64,000 bases of DNA from NCBI GenBank assembly GCA_965194375.1, contig OZ239428.1; one strand, 5' to 3'. Within the stretch, counting starts at the first letter, position 1. Every line of letters starts with the position of its first letter. The notes below the pieces were generated by a model that was not told the DNA's origin, ran no database searches, and saw only the letters and a list, made by a program, of their open reading frames with translations. A program made the position numbers and the translations under genes. This DNA is from Tabrizicola_A aquatica. Lineage in GTDB: Bacteria > Pseudomonadota > Alphaproteobacteria > Rhodobacterales > Rhodobacteraceae. This document shows positions 10,117-18,987 of this stretch, in pieces.

Positions 10117-11664
10117 ATGAACGGCGCGGAATCTCTGGTGAAGACCCTGCTCGCCTCGGGCGTTGACGTCTGTTTCGCCAACCCCGGCACCTCCGAGATG
10201 CATTTCGTCGCCGCCTTGGACGACCATCCGCAGATGCGCTGCATCCTGTGCCTCTTCGAAGGCGGCACCTCAGGCGCGGCAGACGGCTACTATCGCATGT
10301 CGCGCCGCGTGGCAGCGACGCTTCTCCACCTTGCCCCCGGCTTTGGCAACGCCTTTGCCAACCTGCACAACGCCCGCAAGGCGCAGTCGGGCGTGCTGAA
10401 TGTCATGGGCGAACACGCCACCTATCACCTGCGCCACGAAAGCCCGCTCAAAGGCGATACGGCCGGCATTTCCCAATCCATCTCGCACTGGACCCGCACC
10501 AGCGCCGATGCCGCCCAAGTCGCCACCGATGGCGCAGCGGCGGTGCAAGCGGCGCGCAGCCTGAACGGCCAGATCGCGACGCTGATCCTGCCCGCCAACA
10601 CCGCTTGGGAGGCGGGCGCAGCACCCGCCACCGCCGCTCCACCCCCGGCACTGCGCCTGCCATCCGCCGCCGAGATCACCGCCGCCGTCACCGCGCTCCG
10701 CCAGCCCGGTGCAGCGCTCATGGTGGACGGTCCCGCCCTTTACGACGATGCCACCGCCCAACTTGCCGCCCGCATCGCGGCGGCCACCGGCGCGCGGCTG
10801 ATGGCCCCCTTCTTCACCGCCCGTGCCAGGCGCGGCGCAGAATCGCTGCGCATGGCCCGGCTCGCCTATGAGGTGGATCTCAACAGCGCCATTCTGGCCG
10901 ATGTCAAAACCCTCGTCCTCTGCGGCGCCCAGCGCCCCACCGCCTTTTTCGCCTATCCCGGCAAACCCAGCCTGCCCGAAGCGCCCGGAACGGCGGTGCT
11001 GGAGCTGGCCGATATCACCATGGACATTCCCGCCACACTGGCCGCCATGGCCGATGCCATCGGCCCCCTGCCCAATCTCGCCCCCGATGCGCGGCACCCG
11101 CTGGCCCTGCCCGCCCTGCCCACCGGCGCGCTGACGCTGGAAAAGGTGGGGGCGACCATCGCGCATCTCATGCCCGAAAACACCGTCGTGGTGAATGAGG
11201 CGATCACCTCCGGCGCGCCCGTCGCCGGGCCGTTGCAAACCGCCCGTGGGCATGACTGGCGCTTCACCATGGGCGGGGCCATTGGCGCAGGCCTGCCGAC
11301 AGCGGTCGGTGCTGCCGTGGCCTGCTCGGATCGCAAGGTGCTCTGCCTCTCTGGCGACGGCTCGGCCATGTACACGCTGCAATCCCTCTGGACCATGGCG
11401 CGCGAAGGGCTGGATATCTGCACCATCATCTTCGCCAACGACACCTACCGCATCCTGCATGGAGAGCTTTTGAACGTCGGCGCCACCCCCGGCCGCAACG
11501 TGGCGCGGATGTTCGACATGGTGGAGCCAACCTTGGATTGGGTCGCCTTGGCGCAAGGCCACGGCGTGCAGGCCGTGCGGGTCGAAACTGCGGAGGCTTT
11601 CAACACCGCCTTTGCCGAAGCTATGGAAGCCAAAGGCCCCCGCCTCATCGTGGTGCCCTGCTAG
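10117..11664 (+). CDS. thiamine-diphosphate-dependent enzyme of the acetolactate synthase / benzoylformate decarboxylase family
   Basis: 515 residues with the three-domain POX/ALS architecture. The N-terminal domain (about 1-170) opens GAESLVKTLLASGVDVCFANPG and carries the cofactor-activating Glu in CLFEGGTSGAADGYYR. The middle domain is about 175-330. The C-terminal domain binds the diphosphate through GDGSAMYTLQSLWTM followed by FANDTYR. The start at 10117 gives the family N-terminus; the frame is open back to 10078. No acetolactate regulatory subunit or FAD-specific feature is near, so a 2-oxo-acid decarboxylase or lyase is as likely as true acetolactate synthase. Its stop codon overlaps, on the other strand, the TAG of a damaged ORF. 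Confidence 0.85.
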   Translation: MNGAESLVKTLLASGVDVCFANPGTSEMHFVAALDDHPQMRCILCLFEGGTSGAADGYYRMSRRVAATLLHLAPGFGNAFANLHNARKAQSGVLNVMGEHATYHLRHESPLKGDTAGISQSISHWTRTSADAAQVATDGAAAVQAARSLNGQIATLILPANTAWEAGAAPATAAPPPALRLPSAAEITAAVTALRQPGAALMVDGPALYDDATAQLAARIAAATGARLMAPFFTARARRGAESLRMARLAYEVDLNSAILADVKTLVLCGAQRPTAFFAYPGKPSLPEAPGTAVLELADITMDIPATLAAMADAIGPLPNLAPDARHPLALPALPTGALTLEKVGATIAHLMPENTVVVNEAITSGAPVAGPLQTARGHDWRFTMGGAIGAGLPTAVGAAVACSDRKVLCLSGDGSAMYTLQSLWTMAREGLDICTIIFANDTYRILHGELLNVGATPGRNVARMFDMVEPTLDWVALAQGHGVQAVRVETAEAFNTAFAEAMEAKGPRLIVVPC

Positions 11665-11797
11665 CGCGTGCCGCGTTTGATCAGGTTCAGAAGATCAAAC
11701 GCGATACGCAACAGTTCCAACGGCTTGCCTGTCTGGGGTTGCCTTCAATCTGAACCAGATTGAAGGCCATACGCGAAAGCTGGCCCTCGGCGATCAT
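11661..11797 (-). pseudogene. small ORF behind the HAD gene, probably frame-broken
   Basis: An ATG at 11797 overlaps the HAD stop (ATGA). As written the frame ends at 11687 after 36 residues (MIAEGQLSRMAFNLVQIEGN, then a non-protein-like tail). One more C in the CCCC run near 11736-11739 would instead continue as QTGKPLELLRIAFDLLNLIK and stop at TAG 11661-11663, giving 45 residues. That stop would overlap the convergent ThDP gene's stop, the arrangement seen at several other convergent pairs here. I therefore suspect a single-base deletion or sequencing slip. Function unknown; two perfect palindromes lie inside the frame. Confidence 0.4.
11672..11767. other. two perfect hairpins with complementary loops
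   Basis: Hairpin 1 has 11-bp perfect arms (11672-11682 and 11693-11703, cgcgtttgatc/gatcaaacgcg) and a ten-base loop. Hairpin 2 has 12-bp perfect arms (11741-11752 and 11756-11767, gccttcaatctg/cagattgaaggc) and a three-base loop. Loop 1 contains ggttcaga, the exact complement of tctgaacc at 11749-11756 at the tip of hairpin 2. Neither has a T-tract. They lie between convergent genes and may act on either transcript. Confidence 0.6.
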
Positions 11798-12615
11798 CCC
11801 CACCAGCCTTGGGCCATCACCCCCTCCAGCCCCGGCAGCACGACCTGCGCGCGCAAGCCCGGCTCGGCGGCCTCAAAACCCGCCGCATCCACGGTGCCCG
11901 TCGTCACCCCAACCGCGAAAGCCCCAGCCTTGCGGGCCATGGCAATCTCTAACTTGGGGTCATCGCCGATCACCACCATCTCCTGCGCCGGAACCCCCAG
12001 CATGGCCGAGATATCCTCAATCCCGATGGTTTCCGGCTTGCCAAACACCTTGGCCTTGACCCCTGTGGCATTGTGCAACGCCGCCGCCACCGCCCCCGAA
12101 ATCCCCAAAAGCCGCCCCTTGGCCCCGGCAAAATGCGGCGCGATGGATGTGGCATAAAGCGGCTTTCCCGCCCACAAAAGCTGCGCTGCCTCCTCAAGAT
12201 CGCGGGCGCCAAAATCCTTGGTCCAGCCCAGCATCACGCCATCCACCTCACCGCCCTGCCCGGCCAGCGCCACCTCAATCCCCGCATCACGCAAGGGCAC
12301 CCGCGTGCCATCGGCGGCAATGGTCAACAGCCGCTTGACCCCCATCTTGGCCAATTGCCGTGCCGCCACCGTGGCAGGCGTCAAGATATGCCCCGGCGCC
12401 AGCACCAGCCCGGCCTCGGCCAGAAGGGGATAGTAATGCGCAGGCGGAAAGAAGGTGCCGTTGGTATAGGCCACCACCGGCATCCCCCGCGCGTCCAACG
12501 CCCGCAAGGCAGCCACAGCCCCCGGCAGGGCGGCATAGGTGCCCGTGTCCTTGTCCAGCATGGCCAGCGTGCCATCAATGTCAAAGACAGCCGCGCGAAT
12601 GGGGTGGGAATGCAT
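11794..12615 (-). CDS. HAD-superfamily sugar/aryl phosphatase (NagD-like, IIA subfamily)
   Basis: 273 residues. Motif I is FDIDGTLAML at residues 11-20 with the nucleophile and acid Asp. Motif II is VVAYTNGT. A type IIA cap lies between (ILTPATVAARQLAKMG). Motif III/IV is KVFGKPE ... VVIGDDPKLEIAMARKAG. This is the layout of NagD/4-nitrophenylphosphatase proteins that hydrolyse small sugar phosphates in the cytoplasm; the substrate is unknown. The ATG at 12615 is preceded by ggaggccat. A small, probably damaged ORF is coupled to its stop codon. Confidence 0.85.
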   Translation of the reverse strand: MHSHPIRAAVFDIDGTLAMLDKDTGTYAALPGAVAALRALDARGMPVVAYTNGTFFPPAHYYPLLAEAGLVLAPGHILTPATVAARQLAKMGVKRLLTIAADGTRVPLRDAGIEVALAGQGGEVDGVMLGWTKDFGARDLEEAAQLLWAGKPLYATSIAPHFAGAKGRLLGISGAVAAALHNATGVKAKVFGKPETIGIEDISAMLGVPAQEMVVIGDDPKLEIAMARKAGAFAVGVTTGTVDAAGFEAAEPGLRAQVVLPGLEGVMAQGWWG

Positions 12616-13259
12616 CTATGGCCTCCGTTCAGGTCCAGCGAGAAGCCGGGCTTGGTGATCTTCTCGCCCGTCAGCTTTGGCCGCTTTGTCAACTCACTCA
12701 CCACATAGTTCAAGGCCCGCATCTGACGGGTGTCATCGCACGGCGCAGGGCCAGCGGCCTTCATCGCATCCACCCAAACTGCGGGTCGAACATACTGTGG
12801 AGAATCGGGTTGACCCCAGACCTGATCAGGATCGCCGTTGGCCGTTTTGATCCGCCATCTTTCTGGTTCCCGATCAGCCGCGCCCTTCATGCACAATGAC
12901 CTGCCCGAGAGATCCGAAACCACGGCAAGTTATGCCCCGGTGCTGGTCGGTCCAGTTGCGCTGAAGGGCGGTTGCGTGGGGCCGATGTCCGGCTCCCGTG
13001 TCGGGACGGATGCCAGACGCAAACCAGACACAAACCACACGGGCACCAGACGGGCCTAAAGCGTGTTTTGGCGCAGTAGTCCCTGCTGCCAGGATTCGGG
13101 CGCTGCGACGTCCTTGTCGTCAGTCGTCGCCCGGCGGAACCTTTCGCAAGCAAGATCGGCAAAAAAAGTTGGGAGGACGCCACAAGGGGCACAGGCCCGC
13201 GCTGTCGAGGGCGGCATCACCACTGTCACGTGATGTTCAACGGATCGAACGGGATGAAG
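12616..13259. other. long intergenic region with a possible gene remnant
   Basis: 644 bases between the HAD gene and tRNA-Lys. On the minus strand a frame opens at 12923 and runs 108 codons up to the HAD start before continuing out of frame into that gene. Its text (for example SPQYVRPAVWVDAMKAAG and TRQMRALNYVVSELTKRPK) looks protein-like, but it has no stop of its own and I recognise no family. It may be the decayed end of a lost gene. The remaining part, to 13259, holds nothing I can support. Confidence 0.4.
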
Positions 13260-13335
13260 TGGTGAGCCGGACAGGATTCGAACCTGTGACCCGCTGATTA
13301 AAAGTCAGCTGCTCTACCAACTGAGCTACCGGCCC
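13260..13335 (-). tRNA. tRNA-Lys (anticodon TTT)
   Basis: A complete 76-nt cloverleaf on the minus strand. The acceptor stem is GGGCCGG/CCGGCTC with one G-T pair, the D-arm contains GCTCAGTTGGTAGAGC, the anticodon loop is CTTTTAA with anticodon TTT, and the T-arm contains GGTTCGAATCC. The 3' CCA is encoded. It is divergent from dapF. Confidence 0.97.
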
Positions 13336-13423
13336 ACAACAGGGCCGCTGATTAGGAGGATGCCGCGGTGGGGTCAAGGGTAAAATGCGCGGGTGACTGG
13401 CGAAATCCTGACGGGGGGCGTAT

Positions 13424-14275
13424 ATGCGGGGCATGGACCAGATGCGCGACCCTTCCGGCCTTGGCTTCATGAAGATGCATGGGGCGGGCAATGATTTTGT
13501 GGTGATCGACTCACGCGGGCAGAAGACCGCCGTGGTCACGCCTGCGCTGGCACGCGCGCTGGGGGATCGCAACCGGGGCGTGGGCTTTGACCAACTGGCC
13601 GAGATTCGCGATTCGGATCAGGCTGATTTCGGTTTGGATTTTTGGAACAATGACGGCAGCCGCGCCGGGGCTTGTGGCAATGCCACACGCTGCGTATCGG
13701 ATTACATGATGCGCCAGCTTGGCAAGGAAGCGGTCACCCTTGTGACGGCACGCGGCGGTTTGTCGGCGGTGCGGCTGACAGATGGGCGGGTGTCGGTGAA
13801 TATGGGCGCGCCGCAACTCGATTGGGCGTCGGTGCCATTGGCGCATGAGGTGGATCCGCTGCACCTGCCCTTGGCGGGCGATCCGGTGGCGGTGGGCATG
13901 GGCAATCCGCATTGCGTGCTGTTTGTCCCAGACGCCGAGGCGGTGGATGTGGCGGGCCTTGGCCCCGGCTATGAGCATGACCCGCTCTATCCCCAGCGCA
14001 CCAATGTGGAGTTTGCCAGCCTGATCGGGCCGGATCGCCTGCGCATGCGCGTCTGGGAGCGGGGGGCGGGCATTACGCTGGCCTGTGGGTCCGGGGCCTG
14101 TGCCACGGCCGTGGCCGCGCATCTGCGCGGGCTGACCGGGCGGCGCGTGACGCTGGATCTGGACGGTGGTGTCTTGGAGATTGACTGGCGCGAGGATGGT
14201 GTCTGGATGACCGGCCCGGTGGCGCATGTCTTTGACGGCTGGCTGTCGGCCGCGTTTCTGGCCGCCCACCCATGA
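13424..14275 (+). CDS. dapF: diaminopimelate epimerase
   Basis: Cytoplasmic cofactor-independent epimerase converting LL- to meso-diaminopimelate for lysine and peptidoglycan. Family marks are FMKMHGAGNDFVVID at the N-terminus, the first catalytic Cys in GACGNATRC, the substrate loop MGNPHCVLFV, and the second catalytic Cys in LACGSGACATAVA. The 283 residues fit the family. ATGs at 13424, 13433 and 13442 all precede the conserved start; 13424 follows a G-rich site (ggggggcgtat) and is preferred. The stop overlaps mtaB (ATGA), so the two are coupled. Confidence 0.95.
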   Translation: MRGMDQMRDPSGLGFMKMHGAGNDFVVIDSRGQKTAVVTPALARALGDRNRGVGFDQLAEIRDSDQADFGLDFWNNDGSRAGACGNATRCVSDYMMRQLGKEAVTLVTARGGLSAVRLTDGRVSVNMGAPQLDWASVPLAHEVDPLHLPLAGDPVAVGMGNPHCVLFVPDAEAVDVAGLGPGYEHDPLYPQRTNVEFASLIGPDRLRMRVWERGAGITLACGSGACATAVAAHLRGLTGRRVTLDLDGGVLEIDWREDGVWMTGPVAHVFDGWLSAAFLAAHP

Positions 14276-15543
14276 GCCTGCCAAATTTTCGCCCGCCGGT
14301 GTTTTCCACCCTTGGCTGCCGCCTGAACGCCTATGAAACTGAGGCGATGAAGGAGTTGGCCGAGGCGGCAGGGATTGAGGGCGCGGTGGTGGTGAACACC
14401 TGTGCCGTCACCGCCGAGGCGGTGCGCAAGGCCAAGCAAGAGATCCGCCGCTTGGCGCGCGAGAACCCCGGTGCGCCAGTGATCGTGACGGGCTGCGCGG
14501 CGCAGACCGAGCCGGAAACTTTTGCGGCCATGCCCGAAGTGACGCGGGTGATCGGCAATCATGAAAAGATGCAGGCCGAGACATGGAGATCGCTCCGCCC
14601 TGCCGACTTTATCGGCGAGACCGAAAAGGTGCAGGTCAATGACATCATGGCCGTCCGCGAAACCGCTGGCCACCTGATTGACGGCTTTGGCCGCCACCGG
14701 GCCTATGTGCAGGTGCAAAATGGCTGCGACCACCGCTGCACCTTTTGCATCATCCCCTATGGCCGGGGCAACTCTCGGTCAGTTCCGGCCGGGGTGGTGG
14801 TGGAGCAGATTCAGCGGCTTGTGGACAAGGGTTTTTTGGAAGTGGTGCTGACCGGGGTTGATCTGACCTCATGGGGCGCGGACCTGCCGGGAGGCCCTCG
14901 TCTGGGCGATCTGGTGATGCGTATCCTGCGGCTGGTGCCCGACCTTGTGCGGCTGCGGATTAGCAGCATCGACAGCATCGAGGCGGATGAGAACCTGATG
15001 CTGGCGATTGCCACCGAGCCGCGGCTTATGCCGCATTTGCACCTGTCTTTGCAGGCGGGCGATGATCTGATCTTGAAGCGCATGAAGCGGCGGCATCTGC
15101 GCGACGATGCGATCCGGTTCTGCGAAGAGGCGCGCCGCCTGCGTCCGGAAATGATTTTCGGCGCCGATATCATCGCAGGCTTTCCGACCGAAACCGAAGA
15201 GATGTTCGAAAACTCGGTCAAGCTGGTGACCGACTGCGATCTGACCTTTCTGCACGTCTTTCCCTTTTCGGCGCGCAAAGGCACGCCTGCGGCACGGATG
15301 CCCAAGGTTCCGGGGGATCAGATCAAGCTGCGCGCCGCGCGGTTGCGGGCGGCGGGCGATGCGGCGCTGGCCCGGCATCTGGACAGCCAGCAGGGCGCGA
15401 GCCATCGCGTCTTGATGGAATCCCCGCGCCTTGGCCGCACCGAGCAGTTCACCGAAGTGGTCTTTGACACCGATCAGCCCGAGGGGCAGATCGTCTTGGC
15501 GCGCATCATCGGGCAGGCGCAGGGCAAGCTTTTGGCCGGGTAA
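14272..15543 (+). CDS. mtaB: tRNA t6A37 methylthiotransferase MtaB
   Basis: 423-residue radical-SAM enzyme that adds a methylthio group to t6A at position 37 of tRNAs reading ANN codons. The N-terminal UPF0004 domain carries the three Cys for its own [4Fe-4S] cluster (TLGCRLNAYE, VVNTCAVT, VTGCAAQT). The radical SAM motif is CDHRCTFCIIPYGRG. Sequence context LNAYETEAM and VLTGVDLTSWG fits MtaB rather than MiaB or RimO. It is coupled to dapF by a four-base overlap. The stop is followed at once by an extragenic repeat unit. Confidence 0.93.
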   Translation: MSLPNFRPPVFSTLGCRLNAYETEAMKELAEAAGIEGAVVVNTCAVTAEAVRKAKQEIRRLARENPGAPVIVTGCAAQTEPETFAAMPEVTRVIGNHEKMQAETWRSLRPADFIGETEKVQVNDIMAVRETAGHLIDGFGRHRAYVQVQNGCDHRCTFCIIPYGRGNSRSVPAGVVVEQIQRLVDKGFLEVVLTGVDLTSWGADLPGGPRLGDLVMRILRLVPDLVRLRISSIDSIEADENLMLAIATEPRLMPHLHLSLQAGDDLILKRMKRRHLRDDAIRFCEEARRLRPEMIFGADIIAGFPTETEEMFENSVKLVTDCDLTFLHVFPFSARKGTPAARMPKVPGDQIKLRAARLRAAGDAALARHLDSQQGASHRVLMESPRLGRTEQFTEVVFDTDQPEGQIVLARIIGQAQGKLLAG

Positions 15544-15576
15544 GCCTCCGGCGGGAGTATTTTTGCCAAGATGAAA
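15544..15576 (+). repeat. single copy of the extragenic palindrome unit
   Basis: Same 33-base sequence as the right arm at 2685-2717 with one changed base (ttttt for tttttc-type spacer). It begins one base after the mtaB stop codon. Here the mirrored partner is absent. Confidence 0.8.
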
Positions 15577-15659
15577 GGCCGGGCCTGCAGGTGCTTGCCC
15601 ATGCCCGGCCCCCGGCGTTGCAATTTGCCCCCCTGAGGGATATCTGAGGGGGCAACCAC

Positions 15660-16589
15660 ATGACCGCAGGGCAGGCGATGAACTGGATTTCGAACTACGT
15701 CCGACCGAAGATCAACTCGCTGTTTTCGCGCCGTGAGGTGCCCGAGAACCTGTGGACCAAATGCACGGAATGCGGGACGATGCTGTTTCACCGCGAATTG
15801 GCGGGCAACCTGAACGTCTGCACTTCCTGTGATCACCATATGGCGATCAACCCGCGCGACCGGTTCACGGCGTTGTTTGATGGCGGGATCTTCACCGAGG
15901 TCAAGGTGCCAGAGCCCCCAGCCGACCCCTTGCATTTCCGCGATCAGAAGAAATACCCCGACCGGCTGAAGGCCGCGCAAAAGGCCAGTGGCGAGCGCGA
16001 GGCGATGCTCGTGGCCGAGGGCGAAATGGGCCGCACCCCGATTGTGGCGGCGGCGCAGGATTTCAGTTTCATGGCCGGGTCCATGGGGCTTTATGTCGGC
16101 AATGCCATTTTGGCCGGGGCCGAGCGGGCGGTGAAGTTGAAGCGGCCCTTCGTGCTGTTTTCCGCCGCAGGCGGCGCGCGGATGCAGGAGGGGATCTTGT
16201 CCCTGATGCAGATGCCGCGCACCACGGTGGCCGTGCAGATGCTGAAAGAGGCGGGGCTGCCCTATGTCGTGGTTTTGACCCATCCGACCACAGGCGGGGT
16301 CACGGCCAGCTATGCCATGCTGGGCGATGTGCAGATTGCCGAACCGAACGCGCTGATCGGCTTTGCGGGCGCGCGGGTGATTGAGCAGACCATCCGCGAA
16401 AAGCTGCCCGAGGGGTTCCAGCGGGCGGAGTATCTGTTGGACCATGGCATGCTGGACCGGGTGACCCATCGTAAGGATATGCGCGATGAGTTGATCACGG
16501 TTCTGCGCATGTTGATGGGCCTTTCGCCGGCGATCAAAGGCGATCTGCCGCCTCCGGGCGATCTGGCCGTGGCGGCTGACGCAAAGTGA
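15660..16589 (+). CDS. accD: acetyl-CoA carboxylase carboxyltransferase subunit beta
   Basis: 309-residue beta subunit of the carboxyltransferase that forms malonyl-CoA for fatty acid synthesis; partners with AccA (not in the window). The zinc ribbon is visible as CTECGTMLFHREL ... VCTSCDHHM near residues 37-60. The crotonase-like core contains FSAAGGARMQEG, THPTTGGVTASYAMLG and IGFAGARVIEQT. The ATG at 15660 has a strong site (gagggggcaac); an in-frame ATG at 15678 gives the more usual MNWISNYVRPKINSLF start and cannot be excluded. Stop and folC start region overlap. Confidence 0.95.
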   Translation: MTAGQAMNWISNYVRPKINSLFSRREVPENLWTKCTECGTMLFHRELAGNLNVCTSCDHHMAINPRDRFTALFDGGIFTEVKVPEPPADPLHFRDQKKYPDRLKAAQKASGEREAMLVAEGEMGRTPIVAAAQDFSFMAGSMGLYVGNAILAGAERAVKLKRPFVLFSAAGGARMQEGILSLMQMPRTTVAVQMLKEAGLPYVVVLTHPTTGGVTASYAMLGDVQIAEPNALIGFAGARVIEQTIREKLPEGFQRAEYLLDHGMLDRVTHRKDMRDELITVLRMLMGLSPAIKGDLPPPGDLAVAADAK

Positions 16590-16597
16590 GCGGCGCG

Positions 16598-17866
16598 ATG
16601 AACGGCTCGGATTTGATCCTTGAGCGGATGATGACGCTGCATCCGAAGGTCATCGATTTGACGATGGACCGGGTGCATCGGCTTTTGGCGGTGCTGGGCA
16701 ACCCAGAGCGGTCCTTGCCGCCGGTGATCCATATTGCGGGCACCAATGGCAAGGGCAGCACGCAGGCGATGATCCGCGCCGGGCTGGAGGCGGGGGGGGC
16801 GAAGGTTCATGCCTATACCTCGCCGCATCTGGCGCGGTTTCATGAGCGCATCCGTCTGGCGGGGGAGTTGATTTCGGAACCCGCGTTGACGGCGCTTTTG
16901 GATGAATGCGTGGCGGCCAATGGCCCCGATGAGATCACGTTTTTCGAGATCACCACCTGCGCGGCCTTCCTCGCGTTTTCGCGCACCCCTGCGGATTTTA
17001 CGCTGCTTGAGGTGGGTCTTGGCGGGCGGCTGGATGCCACCAATGTGGTCGACCGCCCTGCGCTGACTGTTATCACCCCGGTGTCCTTGGACCATCAGCA
17101 ATACCTGGGCGAAACGCTGCCCGAGATTGCAGGTGAAAAGGCTGGGATCATCAAGCGCGGCGTGCCGGTGATTGTGGGCCCGCAGGATGAGGCGGGGCTT
17201 GCAGTGATGGAAGCCAAGGCTGCGCGGTCGGGCGCTCCGGTGCTGGCCTTTGGGCAGCATTGGCATGTGGCCGAAGAGGGCGGGCGGCTGGTGTTTCAGG
17301 ATGAAAACGGCCTTCTTGATCTGCCGTTGCCCAATCTTCCTGGGCCGTTTCAAGTGCAAAACGCAGGCGCCGCGATTGCCGCCTTGCGCGCGCTGGGGCG
17401 GGATGAGGCCGCCTGCGAGGCCGCGGTGACGCGCGCCTATTGGCCCGCCCGCATGCAGCGGCTGCGCCATGGTCCGCTGATCGACAGCGCGCCGAAGGTC
17501 GAGTTGTGGTTGGACGGCGGGCATAACCCGGCTGGCGGCGAGGCGGTGGCGGCGACGCTGACGCGGATGCCAAAGCGTGAGACGCATCTGATTTGCGGCA
17601 TGCTGAACACCAAGGATGTCGCGGGCTATATGCGGCCCTTGGCAGGCCATGCGACGCGGCTGCATGCGGTGTCGATTCCCGGCGAGAAGAACACGCTTCC
17701 TGCAGAAGTCACCGCCGAGGCGGCGGTTAAGGCGGGAATTGACGCCACGACCGCGCCTTCGGTGGTCGAGGCCTTGGCCGCGATTGCGGCGACCTCGCCC
17801 GAGGCGCGGGTTCTGATCTGCGGCTCGCTCTATCTGGCGGGCAGCATTCTGCGCGAAAACGGCTGA
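16598..17866 (+). CDS. folC: bifunctional folylpolyglutamate synthase / dihydrofolate synthase
   Basis: Mur-ligase-family enzyme that adds L-Glu to dihydropteroate and then to folates. The P-loop is HIAGTNGKGST, followed by the omega-loop region YTSPHLARFHERI, LEVGLGGRLDATNVV with the Mg-binding Glu, TPVSLDHQQYLG, and the C-terminal WLDGGHNPAG. From ATG 16598 it has 422 residues; an overlapping GTG at 16586, four bases inside accD, is an alternative start. accD-folC is a common alphaproteobacterial operon, often with trpB/trpF nearby, which are not seen here. Confidence 0.95.
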   Translation: MNGSDLILERMMTLHPKVIDLTMDRVHRLLAVLGNPERSLPPVIHIAGTNGKGSTQAMIRAGLEAGGAKVHAYTSPHLARFHERIRLAGELISEPALTALLDECVAANGPDEITFFEITTCAAFLAFSRTPADFTLLEVGLGGRLDATNVVDRPALTVITPVSLDHQQYLGETLPEIAGEKAGIIKRGVPVIVGPQDEAGLAVMEAKAARSGAPVLAFGQHWHVAEEGGRLVFQDENGLLDLPLPNLPGPFQVQNAGAAIAALRALGRDEAACEAAVTRAYWPARMQRLRHGPLIDSAPKVELWLDGGHNPAGGEAVAATLTRMPKRETHLICGMLNTKDVAGYMRPLAGHATRLHAVSIPGEKNTLPAEVTAEAAVKAGIDATTAPSVVEALAAIAATSPEARVLICGSLYLAGSILRENG

Positions 17867-17874
17867 GGGCGGCG

Positions 17875-18315
17875 TTAGCGCGACTTGCGCCGCTCAAACT
17901 GACCCAGCCGGATTTGGCGCAGCGCTTCGATCAAGAGCGCGGTCAGAAGGCCGAAGTTGAGAAACCCGTTGGCCGCTGTCATCCCCGCAAGGATGCGCCA
18001 GTCTTGCGGCAGTAAAACATCGCCAAAGCCCAGCGTGGTAAAACAGACCAGCGAGAAATAGACTGCCTCTTCAAGCGTGCCAAAGGCACCGATCCACAGG
18101 TAGGCAAAAGCCCAGAGCCAGACTCCGGCGGTGATCACGCCCAAAACCCAAAGCGAGACACCCGCGATCATCAGCACCAGCTTTGGCCTGTGGGGTTCGC
18201 GCAGCATCCAAGGGTGGCTGCGTTGAAACACCACCTCTAAAAGCATGGCAGCCACGGCGGCAATCAGGATATTGGCCAGCAAAAGGCCAGTCCCAACGCT
18301 GATTTGCAGTAACAT
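17875..18315 (-). CDS. two-TM potassium channel (Ion_trans_2)
   Basis: 146 residues from the ATG at 18315. Hydrophobic segments lie near 8-28, 46-70 and 105-130, with a pore helix and the selectivity filter TTLGFGD at 93-99. The filter has G-F-G instead of the commoner G-Y-G, a known tolerated variant in bacterial K+ channels. No cytoplasmic RCK or nucleotide-binding domain is attached. It is convergent with folC, with eight bases between stops, and divergent from smpB. A frame extension upstream to 18435 would overlap smpB and is rejected. Confidence 0.82.
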   Translation of the reverse strand: MLLQISVGTGLLLANILIAAVAAMLLEVVFQRSHPWMLREPHRPKLVLMIAGVSLWVLGVITAGVWLWAFAYLWIGAFGTLEEAVYFSLVCFTTLGFGDVLLPQDWRILAGMTAANGFLNFGLLTALLIEALRQIRLGQFERRKSR

Positions 18316-18366
18316 GCCCGACCCCTTCTGGACTTGGGGGGCTGAACCCCCTATTTCGGGGCGATC

Positions 18367-18846
18367 ATGGCCAAGATGTCCGATCCGAACAACAAGCTGA
18401 TTGCCGAGAACCGCCGCGCGCGGTTCGATTACCATATCGAATCCGACTTAGAGGCCGGGATCATGCTTCTGGGGTCCGAGGTCAAGAGCCTGCGGCAGGG
18501 CGGATCGAACATCGCAGACAGCTATGCCAGCATTGAGAACGGTGGGCTGTGGCTGATCAACAGCTATATCGCGCCCTATCTGCAGGCCAAGACTTGGGGC
18601 CATGAGGAGCGCCGTCACCGCAAGTTGTTGGTCAGCCGCAAGGAACTCTCGCGGCTGTGGAGCGCAATTGGCCGTGAGGGCATGACGCTGGTGCCGTTGA
18701 AGTGGTATTTCAACGACCGGGGCATGGTGAAGGTCAAGCTGGGCATCGCCAAGGGCAAGAAGGTGGCCGACAAGCGCGAGACTTCGGCCAAGCGCGACTG
18801 GGACCGTCAGAAGGCGCGGCTGTTGAAGCAGGGCAACCGCGACTGA
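18367..18846 (+). CDS. smpB: SsrA-binding protein SmpB
   Basis: 159-residue RNA-binding protein that escorts tmRNA to stalled ribosomes. Family marks are IAENRRARFDYHIE, AGIMLLGSEVKSLRQG, SYIAPYLQAKTWGHEERR, RKLLVSRKEL and the basic C-terminal tail KRETSAKRDWDRQKARLLK that enters the mRNA channel. The start at 18367 is conserved in position. The tmRNA gene itself is not in the window. Confidence 0.96.
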   Translation: MAKMSDPNNKLIAENRRARFDYHIESDLEAGIMLLGSEVKSLRQGGSNIADSYASIENGGLWLINSYIAPYLQAKTWGHEERRHRKLLVSRKELSRLWSAIGREGMTLVPLKWYFNDRGMVKVKLGIAKGKKVADKRETSAKRDWDRQKARLLKQGNRD

Positions 18847-18987
18847 CAGGGTCTGCACCGCGCTGGTTGGCGCCTGCGGCCCATGAAATCGCAGATTTGT
18901 ACGCCAAGGGCGGGGTTCTGGCCGCGCGACACTTGCGGCAAAGGTCTTGTCGGGTTAGGTCCGAAGCATCCCTGACAGGAGACGCCG

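Noticed and set aside
18316..18435. N-terminal extension of the K+ channel
   Set aside because: It would run inside smpB in antisense, and the added residues have no channel character.
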